Source: Zygnema cylindricum
Taxonomy: Eukaryota > Streptophyta > Zygnematophyceae > Zygnematales > Zygnemataceae
Direction of reading: 5' to 3'
Assembly: GCA_037447655.1 (NCBI GenBank)
Contig: JBBHKE010003047.1
Coordinates: 1 to 53,307, forward strand
Length of the DNA: 53,307 nucleotides
In this document: positions 36,424-48,156 of the stretch, one piece after another
Position numbering within the stretch: the first letter of the stretch is position 1
How the letters are laid out: each line of letters starts with the position of its first letter
Program-made: the position numbers and the translations under genes
The notes under the pieces: generated by a model
Told to the model about the DNA's origin: nothing
The model's database searches: none
Seen by the model: only the letters and a program-made list of their open reading frames with translations

Positions 36424-38259
36424 ATGATCCTAAGAGGGATAAGGGAAACTACAACCACTCTATCTTCTTCTAGTTTTGGAAAGAGAAGCGTGGCGGTAAC
36501 GAAGGCGTTACCGGGGAGGGGTAGGAAAGAATTAAAATCGGTGGAAAAGGTTCACGAGGAATTAGTGGATGAATTCTACCGGTTCCAAAAGGCGGGCATG
36601 AAGATGTCGGCGGTCATCGTGGGAAATATGGCGTGTTACATCATTAAGCGGACGAAGAAGGTTGGTGCGCCGGAATTTATCAACGCAAATGGTGATGAGA
36701 TTAAGGTAAAAATCCCAAAGCGATGGATACAACGTTTTTTAGAAAAGCATAGCATTGTAGTCCGAGCCCAAAAGGGCAAACTACAATTAAGTCTGGAGAA
36801 GGAGGAATACATAGAGAGATGCGTGGCATATCACATGGGAGTTTTAAAAAGGGGATTTCTTTCTGGTAAACCTCGTACTTCCCTTCCCTTTATTGCTTTG
36901 TGTTGTATTCCGTGTTTCACTTTGTTTATTTTTTGTGGTTGTCGAATGAATGTAAAAATATTATTTGTTATCTTAGTAAAACCCGAATTTGTAAAATTTA
37001 CAAAAATGTGAACCAAAGTTGTTGCCTCTTTTATTATATTTACTTATGTTTTTTTTTTTTTATATATATATATATTTTGGCGGGTATTAGGTCGTTTCAA
37101 CGAGGATTTGGTGGAAAACATGGACGAAACCCATTTAATTGTAAACATGGACAACAAAAAAACCTTGGGTTTCCGCGGCGACGAGGTCGTCAAATACGCT
37201 GACGTTGCGGGTGGTGGAGAGTCAATGACATTAATGGTAAGACTCACAGGAGGAGTGAACGCAAGAATTGAGACACCAATGATAATTTTTACAAACCGCA
37301 GTCGAAGCTACCCGATACAAGGCCTTCCCGACGATGTACCGGGTAACTTTCTTTCAATTTGATATTTTATTCGTTTTCGATATTATTTTCCTCTATTTTT
37401 TAAGTATTCCTCTCTATGAAAAGATGCTTGTCAAATTCCTATTGTTTTTAAGTGCTCCTCCCTATCCCCTTCCCCTCTTCCCCGTACTCACTCTCTTTCC
37501 CTCTCCCCCTCTCCCCCTCGTGTAACTCACTCTTATCCTTTAATTTGTTTGATTGTAGGGGTTTGCTATCGAACCGACCCTAAGGGATGGAACGACAAAA
37601 CCGTATTCCCGCAATGGGTAGAAGAGCCGAGATCTTACCAAGGAGATCGGGATGGCCGTGAAAAAATAATATTCCTTGACAATTGCGGCGGGCACAATAA
37701 TTCCGAGGAGTTGACTCGTGTGTTACAAGAGAAGAGGACGATCCTCCACTTCTTCCCTCCGTGTGCAACACACCTCGTGCAACCCGCCGACTCCTTCGTA
37801 ATTTCGAAGATTAAGGAGGTTTGGTCGAGAAAATGGAAGAGTTGGAAAATGAACGGGATTGAGAAGCAAGTGTGGTCCCTTCCGAGTGGCAAAGGTTGGT
37901 CGGGAAAGCTAGTCGGGCCCAGGAAGGCGTTCTTCCTTAAGTTGGCCCGCGATTCAATTCGCGAAGTCAACGCTATGAAAGACAAGAACGGGATGGGTTA
38001 CGCACGGAAAGCTATGATGCGGTGCGGATTGTCGTTGAAGGATGGTAAATGGGAGGAGAGTATGCTCACCCAAGATTTGCAAGTCATCATCATGAAATGG
38101 CGATGCCATTTCGAGGGCGATGAGGTGCCACTCCCTTCCATACCATCACGGCATTTACTCAATGACATTCGAGAAGCCGACACTCGACAAGATGAAGTCA
38201 TTGATGACGGAGGTAGGGAGGACAACGATTTTGAGTCCCTTTATAGCGATGTGGTTTAA
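36424..38259 (+). CDS. pogo/Tigger-like DDE transposase, three exons
   Basis: Exons 36424-36865, 37091-37342 and 37559-38259 join in frame through GT-AG introns (225 and 216 bp) to 464 aa. Residues ~35-145 form a CENP-B/pogo-like helix-turn-helix DNA-binding region (KIPKRWIQRFLEKHSIVVRA). The DDE_1 catalytic core follows: D159 in ENMDETH, D272 in IIFLDNCGGHN and D309 in THLVQPADSFVISKIKEVW, spaced DD36D. The protein would cut and join element ends at TA sites, acting in the nucleus. The start is uncertain: ATG 36402 opens only a short frame, and the ATG at 36424 is the first in the main frame. No frameshift or stop is seen, so the gene may be active or domesticated. Clear TIRs were not identified. 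Confidence 0.85.
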
Positions 38260-38603
38260 ATAGTAAAGCGGGGAATGGGTGTTTGCATAAGTTAGTAGTA
38301 ATAGTGTTGTTTATTTTCCTTTTTTTTTGTAGTTTTGGATTTGTAGTATGATATTCGTACTCTTAGTTTACTTTAGTATGTCACGTAATTTGTATTAGTG
38401 ACCAACTCAATATAATTGTATCATTTTTTGTTTTTCATTTTGATGTTTGTTACTCAAAAAATTGTGTGGTAAAAATGTTGAATGACATTGAATTTTATTG
38501 ATGATTTCAATGTTCATGGAGAATGCATTTGTTTCATTGATTATTTCGCAGTTGACGTCGAATGCTCTCCATCGCTGGCTCGATTTCAGCAGTAGGTCAG
38601 TTC
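38260..38603 (+). other. 3' flank of the transposase gene
   Basis: AT-rich, probable 3' UTR. It leads directly into the hairpin array, which could be in the same transcript. Confidence 0.4.
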
Positions 38604-38990
38604 CAGCGACGAGACATTGTCGTCGCTGAATTGTACAAGTTCCTCTACGCCATTCAGCGACAGCAATATGTCGTCGCTGAATGGTAAAACTTCAGCTCCA
38701 CCATTAAGCGACGACAAATTGTCGTCGCTGAATGGTAAAACTTTAGCTCCACCATTAAGCGACGACAAATTGTCGTCGCTGAATGGTAAAACTTCAGCTC
38801 CACTATTAAGCGACGACAAATTGTCGTTGCTGAATGGTAAAACTTCAGCTCCACCATTAAGCGACGGCAATATGTCGTCGTTGAATGGTTTACCTTCAGC
38901 TCCACCATTAAGCGACGACAAATTGTCGTCGCTGAATGGTACAACTTTTGGTCCACCATTCATCAATGGCATTGTATCGTTGCTGAAGAG
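38604..38990. repeat. 51-bp tandem array of hairpin units
   Basis: Eight units start near 38604, 38655, 38706, 38757, 38808, 38859, 38910 and 38961 (the last diverged). Each has a 23-bp near-palindrome AGCGACGAC...GTCGTCGCT, then AATGGT, a spacer AAAACTTCAGCTCC, and ACCATT, so a second inverted repeat links to the next unit. Because 51 is a multiple of three, open frames with 17-residue repeats exist on both strands (plus 38617-39045, minus 39002-38586). Neither is likely to be a gene. Confidence 0.92.
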
Positions 38991-40040
38991 TAGAACCTCC
39001 AAGAACTTCCATGAATTTTTTTTTTTGCAAGGGCAACCATATTAAACGAGTATCTAAATTTGACAACAACATAAAAGTTTAAATTCGTACTAGGCCCGCA
39101 AAGCTAGACATAGGCTGGTTGCTTGACTTTATCATAAATATACTTGCTTGTCATGTGAAAAACGCAAAAACTTCACAGATAATTGTACACACAAGAACTC
39201 CCAATACCTCAATTTTTTTTTGCACAAACAAGTAAATGGCAATCCAATATAATATTTTACTCAAAACTAATAGACAAAATATCATTTTCTTCCCTTACGT
39301 ATAATTTTATTTTCACATATTATCTTGGTCATAAAGAAAATAATATATGTCATTATTTTTTTAAAATTCGTTACCAAAAAAACCTCTTATCATTGCTTTT
39401 AAACGATCAAAACACATAATCAAAAAACACAAGGCAGAATCAAAATTAGAAAACAAAAATAAACAACATTAACCCAAAAACGTAAGTTTGAAATAACATT
39501 TTTTTTAAATTACTTTCAGCGGGCACATAAAAAATATACATAAACTGACCAATCTAAATATAAACCATATTTATGGTTTCGTAATGAAATAAAAGTAACA
39601 ACGGAAGAAACATAAACCTATATAGGATAAATAGCAAATGTAAAAATTGGTAACAACATAATTAATTACTCCTCCCTATTTGTGTTCTAATGTCCCATTT
39701 TTTCTATCTCTTCCTTCCTCTCTCTCCTTTCCTCCCTCTCTTTCTTTGTATCATTCAGATTTTTTTTTACTCAGTTTTCTAGATTCACTATGGAAAAACG
39801 GTTGTCAAAATGTTGAAAGTCCTTCATAATAACGGAGCAATAATAATATTTTCATTGAACACTCCTTTGGTTTTCAAAACTGATAGAATATTGAGTACGT
39901 CACGTTTGCAGGTAAGACAAAAAAGAAACTCAACAAACAAAACCGCATTAAAAAACAAAAAAAATTATATACAAAGCAAAACAAATAAATATACCACAAA
40001 AAAAAACCGAAAAAACAAAACAAAACAAGACAACTAGAAA
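38991..40040. other. AT-rich spacer
   Basis: Very A-rich, with no coding or RNA feature recognised. Confidence 0.4.
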
Positions 40041-40049
40041 GAACAAATT

Positions 40050-40900
40050 TTTGGGAGGGCTAAAAGAAGGGAGAGGAAGAGAGGAAGGGAGCGATAGAGT
40101 AAAGGAGAGGAGTGGTAGCTTGAGAGGAAGACGGTGATGGATAGGGAGAGGTAAAGTGAGAGAAAAAGGAGAGGAGAGGACGAGGGAGATGGAGAGTGGT
40201 GGAAGATCGAGAAGGAGACGGAGATGGAGAGGAAACCCTAAACTGAGAGGGAAAAGGAGAGGCAAAATGAGAGGGAGAGGCAAAATATGAGGTACACCGT
40301 GAATCGTTATTCGCGTAAAGGTTTCTTTAGCGTGTAGGAACAATTACCGTCATTTACGCTAATTGAGAGTTTGGAAATTATCAACGAAATCGTTTTTCTA
40401 ATTAGGAATTAGGGTTTTTTTTTTAAATAGTGTGGATAATTCTATTTGAGAATTAAAAAAAAAATTGTACCTTAAATAGCGTCCATTACTCCAATACCGA
40501 TTCACGGTGTAGGGGAAGAGGGAGAGGGAGATTAATAGGGAGAGGGAAATGTAGATTGAGAAAAAGAGGAAAAGGGAAAAAGAGAGGCAGCTTGAAAAGG
40601 AGAGGGAGATTTATAGGGAGAGGGAAAGGTAGATTGAGAAAGATAGGGAGAGGGAAAAAGAGAGCCGGATTGAAAGGGAGAGGGAGATCGAGAAGGAAGA
40701 GGAGAGGCAGATTCAGAGGGGAGAGGGGGAGGGAGATGGAGGGGGATATACAGAGGGTAAGGTAAATGAGGGGGGGAGAGGGGAAAAAGGGACAAGGGAC
40801 AAGGAGATTAGAGGGAGCGACATTTTGAGAATGATGGACGGGGGAAAGTGAGAGAGCGGCAGAGACAGGGAGAGAGATGGGGGGGGGGAAAGAAGGCAAA
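40050..40900. repeat. GA/GGGAGA-rich tract interrupted by a MITE
   Basis: A purine-rich plus strand of GGGAGAGG units, split by the MITE at 40293-40511. Long minus-strand frames (for example 41118-40486) are Pro/Leu/Ser low-complexity translation of the tract. Confidence 0.8.
40293..40511. mobile_element. 219-bp TACACCG MITE (deletion derivative)
   Basis: Left end TACACCGTGAATCGTTATTC and right end ...CCGATTCACGGTGTA. The left ~85 bp and right ~45 bp match, in inverted orientation, the two ends of the element at 41840-42382, so the middle has been lost. A TA is at each end, consistent with a TA target. Confidence 0.85.
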
Positions 40901-41826
40901 CCTGGAGAGACGGGGAGGCGAGGGATATGGAGAGGCGATTTGGAATCCATGGAGGCGAAATGAAAATGGCGGCGGAAATTTCGCCTGCTTCCTGTTGAAA
41001 GCACGCCAACGCAGACGTCAGATCCCTCTGTGATGGAAAACATACGCCTGGTTTTGATTCGTCCAAAACGGATCCTTTTTTTTGAGGACTGTCCGCATTT
41101 GGCGTTTTGTCGCCCCAAATATCACCAACGCCATATGTGGTTATTATATTCTATTTAATTCAATGATTAACTCTAATTTGTGATTTACTTGGCAAATCAA
41201 CCCCATATTAACGTATACATTCACGGTATTTTGTGGTCGGCACCATAATACAATCAACTTTTATGCTAAATGGGACATTTAACACCGAAATAGCATAAAC
41301 ATATACGCTAAATCAACCGAAACCACAAATTAGCATTAATGTTCACCATAATTGTTTTCAAGGAACTTAGTTGTAGATAAAACAATATATTTCAGAGTTT
41401 ACAGTTATACGCCGGGGCGACATTTGATTCAGTTACGTTCATTTACCGAAAAAATGACTTTCCACATGCGAATATGTTTGACGTTCACACGGTCGACCAC
41501 GTGGTTGTTGGACTAATATGTGCGAACGCGATATTTTATGACCCGGTTTGATCCCCCTTTTTAGACGGCACATTCGCATGCGTCCGCGGACCCTAAAACT
41601 CATTAATTATACTTTTTCACTTAAAAAGGTACATTTTTGTACGGTCTGACACTAACCGTACACCACACTATTTAAATAGCAATGTACTTTCATTTTGTAC
41701 GGTCATTTGAAAAGAACCCTAAATGGCGTAAAAGAAAAAACTGAATAATTTATGTTATTTGAGAATAAAACAAAAAAAAAGGTACCTTAAATAGCGTCCA
41801 TTACGCCAATACCGATTCACGGTGTA
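40529..41826. repeat. 1.3-kb duplication, copy 1 (partner 43771-45048)
   Basis: From ATTAATAGGGAGAGGGAAAT to the TIR end CGGTGTA the sequence closely matches 43771-45048, with scattered substitutions and indels in the GA part. The right ~400 bp belong to the 543-bp MITE family (CGCATGCGTCCGCGGACCCT, GTACGGTCTGACACTAACC). Both copies end exactly at the TIR, so the duplicated unit may be a larger relative of the MITEs whose left end is unclear. Confidence 0.85.
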
Positions 41827-41839
41827 CTGTACTGTACAG

Positions 41840-42382
41840 TACACCGTGAATCGTTATTGGCATAATGGACGCTATTTAATGTACCTTTTTTTTCCCCCAA
41901 ATTCTTAAACAGCATAAATTATTCTGTTTTTTCTTTTACGCCATTTAGGGTTCTTTTCCAATTTTTATCATCTAAATAGAGTGTTGTACGGTTGGTGTTA
42001 GACCGTACAAAAATTTACCTTTTTAAGTGAGAAAGCATAATTAATGGGTTTTTGTAACCACGGACGCATGAGAATATGCGCTCTAAAAAGGAGATGCAAT
42101 CGGGTTGACAAAAATCACGTTCTCACATATTCGTCCGGCAACAGCGTTTCGACGGTGTGAACGTACGATTTGTGTACGATTTGTCAGATTTTGAACAGAA
42201 CTTATATTAGTGTGAACAAGTTTGGGGCGGGTGTTTATTTTTTTTTAAATCCAAATTAGGATAAGTAAATATCCAGTATGTATGTTTTTTTTGAAGAAAT
42301 CCAAATTCTCAATTAGCGTAAATAACGGTAATTGTTCCTACAGGCTAAAGAAACCTTTACGCGAATAACGATTCACGGTGTA
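41840..42382. mobile_element. 543-bp TACACCG MITE
   Basis: Ends TACACCGTGAATCGTTATTG and CGAATAACGATTCACGGTGTA. Interior non-coding, inverted in orientation relative to the elements at 45263 and 45804. It is separated from the preceding TIR by CTGTACTGTACAG. Confidence 0.92.
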
Positions 42383-43534
42383 TTTTCCGTCCTGCGAAAA
42401 TGCTAAAATCGTGTGACACGTGTGAATGGGCTTTTCTATTCGTTTCCCTGTGCTTCTAAACTGGCTCTAGAGCTGGTTCACGCTAGAGTTTGAAGCGAGC
42501 TGGCATGACGTGGCAATGGGTTGAAAAAGACAAAACGCCAATATTGGACATAATATTTATTCAATATGACGTAAGCTGTACTTCAAAATCTACACTTTCT
42601 TCGTGCGGTAGAAGATGTTCCTCGGTGCATCATAATTTTTTCAAGAAAACGACAGAAACGTACCGCTACAATACATAAACCACATGGGCACACATACCAT
42701 GTACGGAAGCGGTCTCTCCAAATGTTGATGTCGTGTCAGCAGAAACTCGCCAGCATTGCTATTTGCAACCCTAAAATATCTTTCTCGAAAGTTAAAGCGG
42801 ATCCTAGAATTAAAGTCGCAGCCTACAACTTTGGCAACTTGACTTCAATCAATTATAAATTCAATACTCCGCAGATGTAGTGACTGCTCCTCATTTTCGT
42901 TTAGACAGTATTTGATACTATTTGATATTTTTCCAAGCGTTTCGGATTGCGAGCTGACACTTTTGATCCCGCTACGTGCGTTGGCTAAAAAGACAAAAAA
43001 CATAAAGCGTACCTGAATTCATATTATTATGAAATTCGTGCATATTCCTTAGTTATCAAAGAGGAATAATCTGGGTAAAGTATTTATTCTATAATATGGC
43101 AAGCTTTTGGTGGTGACATGCTGGAATGCTCCGTTGCACAAAAAGTGCGGTTTGAGAGCAAACACTTTATCGAGAAATCGTACTCTACGAATCTAAATAT
43201 ATTAATAAATTAGTGATACGGCGATGTACTTAGTCTTAACTGTATTTCAATCAAACGCTTTTCCTTGCTGGAGAAAGCAAACGGAAAAGTCAAATATCAC
43301 AACCACGTGCGTTCGGCAGAAATATGTAAACTCTATAATCGTACCTTGCAAACCTAGAAACAAGACAAATCTTAAGGTGTAGGACAAGTTGCGTCGTATC
43401 GATTCTAAACTGTGAAGGATTATACATATACCAGCTGCCAATTCCAGTGATCCCAACCATTCCACCTTCCGAGTTCTCAATTCCCTGCCTTGTGATTCAT
43501 ATATCCAAAACTCTCCGGAAATTTTAAAAAGAGA
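42383..43534. other. Unassigned spacer
   Basis: No recognised repeat end, RNA or convincing gene. Confidence 0.35.
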
Positions 43535-43685
43535 GAGAGAGACATCCTTTGCAATATAAAGAAAAGAGAGAGAGGGAGAGAGAGAGAGCGAGAGAGAGAG
43601 AGAGTGAGAGAGGAGAGAGAGGGACAGAGAGGGAGTGAAAGAAAAAAAGAGGAAAAAGTGCGAGAGAGAGAGTGAGAGAGATAGA

Positions 43686-43770
<85 letters not shown>
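43535..43770. repeat. (GA)n microsatellite
   Basis: Nearly pure AG repeats with a few AT interruptions, merging into the GA-rich left part of the second duplication copy. Confidence 0.95.
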
Positions 43771-43771
<1 letters not shown>

Positions 43772-45048
43772 GATTTAAAGGGAGAGGGAAATGTAGATTA
43801 AGAAAGAGAGGAAGAGGGAAAAAGAGGAGGCAGCCTGAAAAAGAGAGGGAGATTTATAGGGGAGAGGGAAAAAGAGAGTCGTACTAAAAAGGGGAGGGAT
43901 ATCGAGAAGGAAATGAAAAGGCAGATTCAGAGGGGAGAGGGGGGAGGGAGATGGAGGGGGATATACAGAGGGGTAAGGTAAATGAGGGGGAGAGAGGGAA
44001 AAAAGGGACAAGGGACAAGGAGATTAGAGGGAGCGACATTTTGAGAATGATGGGACGGGGGAAAGTGAGAGAGCGGCAAAGACAAGGAGAGAGATGGGGG
44101 GGGGGGGGGAAGAAGGCAAACCTGGAGAGATAGGGAGGCGAGGGATATGGAGAGGCGATTTGGAATCCATGGAGGCGAAATGAAAATGGCGGCGGAAATT
44201 TCGCCTGCTTCTTGTTGAAAGCATGCCAACGCAGACGTCAGATCCCTCTGTGATGGAAAACATACGTCTGGTTTTAATTCGTCCAAAACGGATCTTTTTT
44301 TTTTAGGACTGTCCGCACTTGGCGTTTCGTCGCCCCAAATATCACCAACGCCATATGTGGTTATTATATTCTACTTAATTCAATGATTAATTCTAAATTG
44401 TGATTTACTTGGCAAATCAACCCCATATTAACGTATACATTAACGGTATTTTGTGGTCGGCACCATAATACAATCAACTTTTATGCTAAATGGGACATTT
44501 AACACCGAAATAACATAAACATATACGCTAAATCAACCGAAACCACAAATTAGCATTAATATTCAGCATAATTGTTTTTAAGGAACTTAGTTGTAGATAA
44601 AACAATATATTTCAGAGTTTACAGTTATACGCCAGGGCGATATTTGATTCAGTTACGTTCATTTACCGAAAAAATGACTTTCCATATACGAATATGATTG
44701 ACGTTCACACGGTCGACCACGTGGTTGTTGGACGAATATGTGGGAACGCGATATTTTATGACCCGGTTTGATCCCCCTTTTTTAGACGGCACATTCGCAT
44801 GCGTCCGCGGACCCTAAAACTCATTAATTATTATTTTTCACTTAAAAAGGTACATTTTTGTACGGTCTGACACTAACCCTACACCACACTATTTAAATAA
44901 CAATGTACTTTCATTTTGTATGGTCATTTGAAAAGAACCCTAAATGGCGTAAAAGAAAAAACATAATAATTTATGCTATTTGAGAATAAAAAAAAAAAAC
45001 AAGGTACTTTAAATAGCGTCCATTACGCCAATACCGATTCACGGTGTA
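43771..45048. repeat. 1.3-kb duplication, copy 2
   Basis: Matches 40529-41826 and ends at the same TIR (ATACCGATTCACGGTGTA). See copy 1 for content. Confidence 0.85.
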
Positions 45049-45051
45049 CAG

Positions 45052-45254
45052 TACACCTTGAATCGTTATTAGACTATAGAAATTATTAGAGTAAAGAAAA
45101 AATTAGCGTCATTCATTCTAATAAAGTGCCAGGAGACGTGGCAGGTTATGGTCCATGTCCTTAAATAGTGTAATCTATTCTATTTAATGTATCAATGTCA
45201 AAATTTTGGGGTGCCGATATAGCGTACATAAGGCTAATAACGATTCACGGTGTA
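45052..45254. mobile_element. 203-bp TACACC MITE
   Basis: Left TACACCTTGAATCGTTATTAG and right CTAATAACGATTCACGGTGTA. It lies three bases after the previous TIR and eight bases before the next. Confidence 0.8.
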
Positions 45255-45262
45255 CTGTACTG

Positions 45263-45805
45263 TACACCGCCAATCGTTATTAGCGTGTAGGTTTTTTTAG
45301 CGTATATAAATAATTACCGTGGTGTACGCTATTTAAGAATTTGAAAATTTTGGAAAAAATCATACATTCTAATTGTTTGATTATGGTAATTTGGATCTTT
45401 GAAAAAAAGAATGTCGGTCGCAAACATGGTTACGCTAATATAGGTATTCGTACAGAATCTGACAAGTTATACACAAATCGTACATTCACACTGTCGAAAC
45501 GCGGATGTCGGACGAATATGTGAGAACGAGATTTTTTACGACCTGGTTTGTTTTCCTTTTTAGAACGCACATTCTCATGCGTCCGCGGTTACTGAAACTA
45601 ATTTATTGTACTTTCTAACTTAAAAAGGTACATTTATGTACGGTCTGGCACTGACCGTATACCACTCTATTTAAGAGACAACGTACTGAAAATAACCCTA
45701 AATAGAATAAAGAAAAAATTAGAATGAACTACACTAATGGAGAATAAAAAAAAAAAAAGCGGGACGGAATTAGCGTACACAACGCTTATAACGATTGGCG
45801 GTGTA
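45263..45805. mobile_element. 543-bp MITE with TIR variant CGCCAATCG
   Basis: Both ends carry the same private variant: TACACCGCCAATCGTTAT left and ATAACGATTGGCGGTGTA right. The interior contains ACGGTCTGGCACTGACCGT, a small hairpin also seen in relatives. It shares its last TA with the next element. Confidence 0.92.
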
Positions 45806-46346
45806 CACCGCGCATCGTTATTAGTGTCAAAGTTTAAATAGTGTGTAAGTAAATATACCGTCATTGACGCTAATTAAGAATTTGAAAATTAAAAAGAAAA
45901 AGGTTTATTCTAATTTCAGTGTTAACGCTAATTTGGAACAGCAAAAATGGAAAATTTTCTGTACGATTATATACATTATTATATGTATTCGTACAGAATA
46001 AAAAAAATCGTACACCGTAGTGAAATTTAAATATCCGTACATGTCAGACTTATTTACATGTCAGACCAATCCCATTTTTTTAGCGCACGTTCCTATGCGA
46101 ACACGTCCGATTTAATTCATTTTTTGTAAATTTTTCAACTAAAAAGGTACATTTATGTACGGTCTGACATCGACCGTATACCACACTATTTACATTTTAA
46201 TGTACTTTCGTTCTGTACGCTAATTTGTACGGAACCTCAATTAACGTCAAGGAAAAATTAAAATCACGTATACTATTTTTGGAAAAAAATCAAAATTTTA
46301 AGAACCCAAATTAGTGACCTTGACACTAATAACGATGCGCGGTGTA
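45804..46346. mobile_element. 543-bp MITE with TIR variant CGCGCATCG
   Basis: Ends TACACCGCGCATCGTTATTA and TAATAACGATGCGCGGTGTA match each other but differ from the neighbour. Interior homologous to 45263-45805 but clearly diverged. The first TA is the last TA of the preceding element. Confidence 0.92.
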
Positions 46347-46461
46347 GCTTCTAATAGGTTCGATGACGTGGCATTGCCTTACAGCGTGGAGGAACTGAAC
46401 CGACTAAATTGGTGACAAGGCGTCATTTTGATTTCGTGAGAATAGCAAACCAGCGACCAAA

Positions 46462-46735
46462 CCATAGTTCAAAAGTAGGCGTTTTTATGGTAGGCCTTTG
46501 GTCGGCGCCTTTATCGTAAGTTGTGTTATGTGCTTTTCATGTGATCATCTTAGATCGCTACTTTGATCAGCGAGCGTCCGATCGTCTGAATCTGACGGTA
46601 TGAATAAATAAATTTGGTCCGAATGCTTTAATTGGTCCGAATAAGTCCGATCACAATATGGGTCTTAAGCTCATATTGTATGTTTTGCATACAATAGGCA
46701 TTATGGGCCTACTTTCACCTACTTTTGAACTATGG
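46462..46735. mobile_element. CATAGTTC TIR element 1 (274 bp)
   Basis: Ends CCATAGTTCAAAAGTAGG and CCTACTTTTGAACTATGG. The interior includes CATATTGTATG...CATACAATAGGC inverted repeats and an AGATCGCTACTTTGATC phrase. No coding capacity. Confidence 0.8.
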
Positions 46736-46736
46736 A

Positions 46737-47285
46737 GCATAGTTCAAAAGTAGGCGTTTTTATGGTAGGCCTTTGGTAGGTGCACAAAACTTGGCACTAA
46801 ACTCACGTAGAGTAGGCATACTGTATGGGTGTGTGCTGTGGACACTTTTGTACGGACGTACGAATCTGACGTATGATCATAGTTCAGCGCACGCCGACGG
46901 ACGAAATTTTTTAGCGAACTAAAACACGCGGACGTTCAAATTTGCAGACGCTAATATGACAGATAGTCCTTTCGTAAGTTGTGTTATGGGCTTTTCATGT
47001 GATCTTCTTAGATCGCTACTTTGATCAAAGACCGTCTGATCGTCTAAATCTGACGGTTTAAAAATGTTTTACCTCAAAACTCACAGAAATTATTATTTTT
47101 GTCCCTTTTTTTTTCAAAATTTAGAAAATACGTTTAATTCTCTATCGATCGATGTGCAACTCAACCCTGTAACTAGTTTTTTCCATTTTTCGACCAATAC
47201 AATATGGGTCTTAAGGGCATATTGTATGTTTTGCATACAATAGGCATATTATATGGGCCTACTTTCACCTACTTTTGAACTATGC
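46737..47285. mobile_element. CATAGTTC TIR element 2 (549 bp)
   Basis: Ends GCATAGTTCAAAAGTAGG and CCTACTTTTGAACTATGC. TATGGA flanks both sides (46731-46736 and 47286-47291), suggesting a 6-bp target duplication and insertion into the right border of element 1. Interior related to element 1 but longer. Confidence 0.8.
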
Positions 47286-47291
47286 TATGGA

Positions 47292-48156
47292 GTATGGACC
47301 TAACCATTTACCATTGTCACGGACGACATTAGGCATAGTGTGCAAGAACCAACAAATGAAAAGTGCGTACTCAAATAAAATAGGATGTAATCAGAATAAA
47401 ATAAAGGCGAGTACATGCCGCGTAGGAAGCCTTACCGTACTGAAAGTGTATGTACAGTACTGTACTGTACTATTCAGTATTCACTCATTTGTTTCAACTC
47501 CACGCACGAGGGTATTATCGGCCGTCAGTACGGACGGGGTTCGGTAGACACCCCTCGTGACGCATTAAAGTGTCCATTTTCGTACGAGCTTTTTCTGTGG
47601 GGTGTCCACAGCATTTTGGGGTGTTTTGTGTTTTACTAACTTCCTTGACCGTAAAGCTGTATTCTGTGAAAGCCGTACACACTGACGGAAACGTGCTGAA
47701 GGTCTACGAAACTGCTGAGAAGCAGTTCAGTTCGCTTTTATTAACGGAACTACGGCCATGTGAGCAGGCTTCGCAGCTTATTTTCTGCCACGGTCCAGCA
47801 TTTGTGTGTGATGAATCTCTACACAGCTGACATTTCCGGGGAGAATTTTACATTATGTGATAATCGCTACAGTAGCATGTCAACATGATGTGGGAGATAA
47901 AAACAGTGAAATACCAAAGCCGTAAAATACCTTTACAAATTCCTTTGTTGATGGTAGGAGAAAATGTGCAGTAGAAGAGGACTACGAGTATTATAAGACG
48001 GTCGCTTTATCTAGCAGGTGAAGTCCATTTCTCTTCTTAAAGTACAAGCTGGAATAGTCCTTCAACGTTGTTAGGAGGAGACTTCTGGCTAGTTATTTAA
48101 TAAAGTTCAGAAGAGTTTATGTCATTTGGTGACAACATTGTTGTAAGCAATTCATC
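47292..48156. other. Upstream region of COX19
   Basis: Contains a TGTACAGTACTGTACTGTAC stretch (47450-47470) and short ORFs without motifs (for example 47570-47830). The promoter and 5' UTR of COX19 should lie here; the exact start of transcription is not visible. Confidence 0.4.

Noticed and set aside
36235-38640. TACAGCGACGA as TIR of the pogo-like element
   Set aside because: A left TA-CAGCGACGA exists, but no matching TCGTCGCTG-TA was found downstream; the motif is also common elsewhere, including the copia LTR.
38586-39045. 17-residue repeat proteins on both strands, and a CRISPR-like array
   Set aside because: The unit is 51 bp so frames stay open by arithmetic; units are contiguous without variable spacers, so it is a minisatellite and not CRISPR.
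40486-41118. 210-codon Pro/Leu/Ser frame, with a relative at 43927-44286
   Set aside because: Translation of GA-rich repeat within a duplicated, MITE-associated block; frames differ between the copies.
47570-47830. 86-codon ORF upstream of COX19 as a gene
   Set aside because: No recognisable motif or splice context and overlapped by another frame of similar quality.
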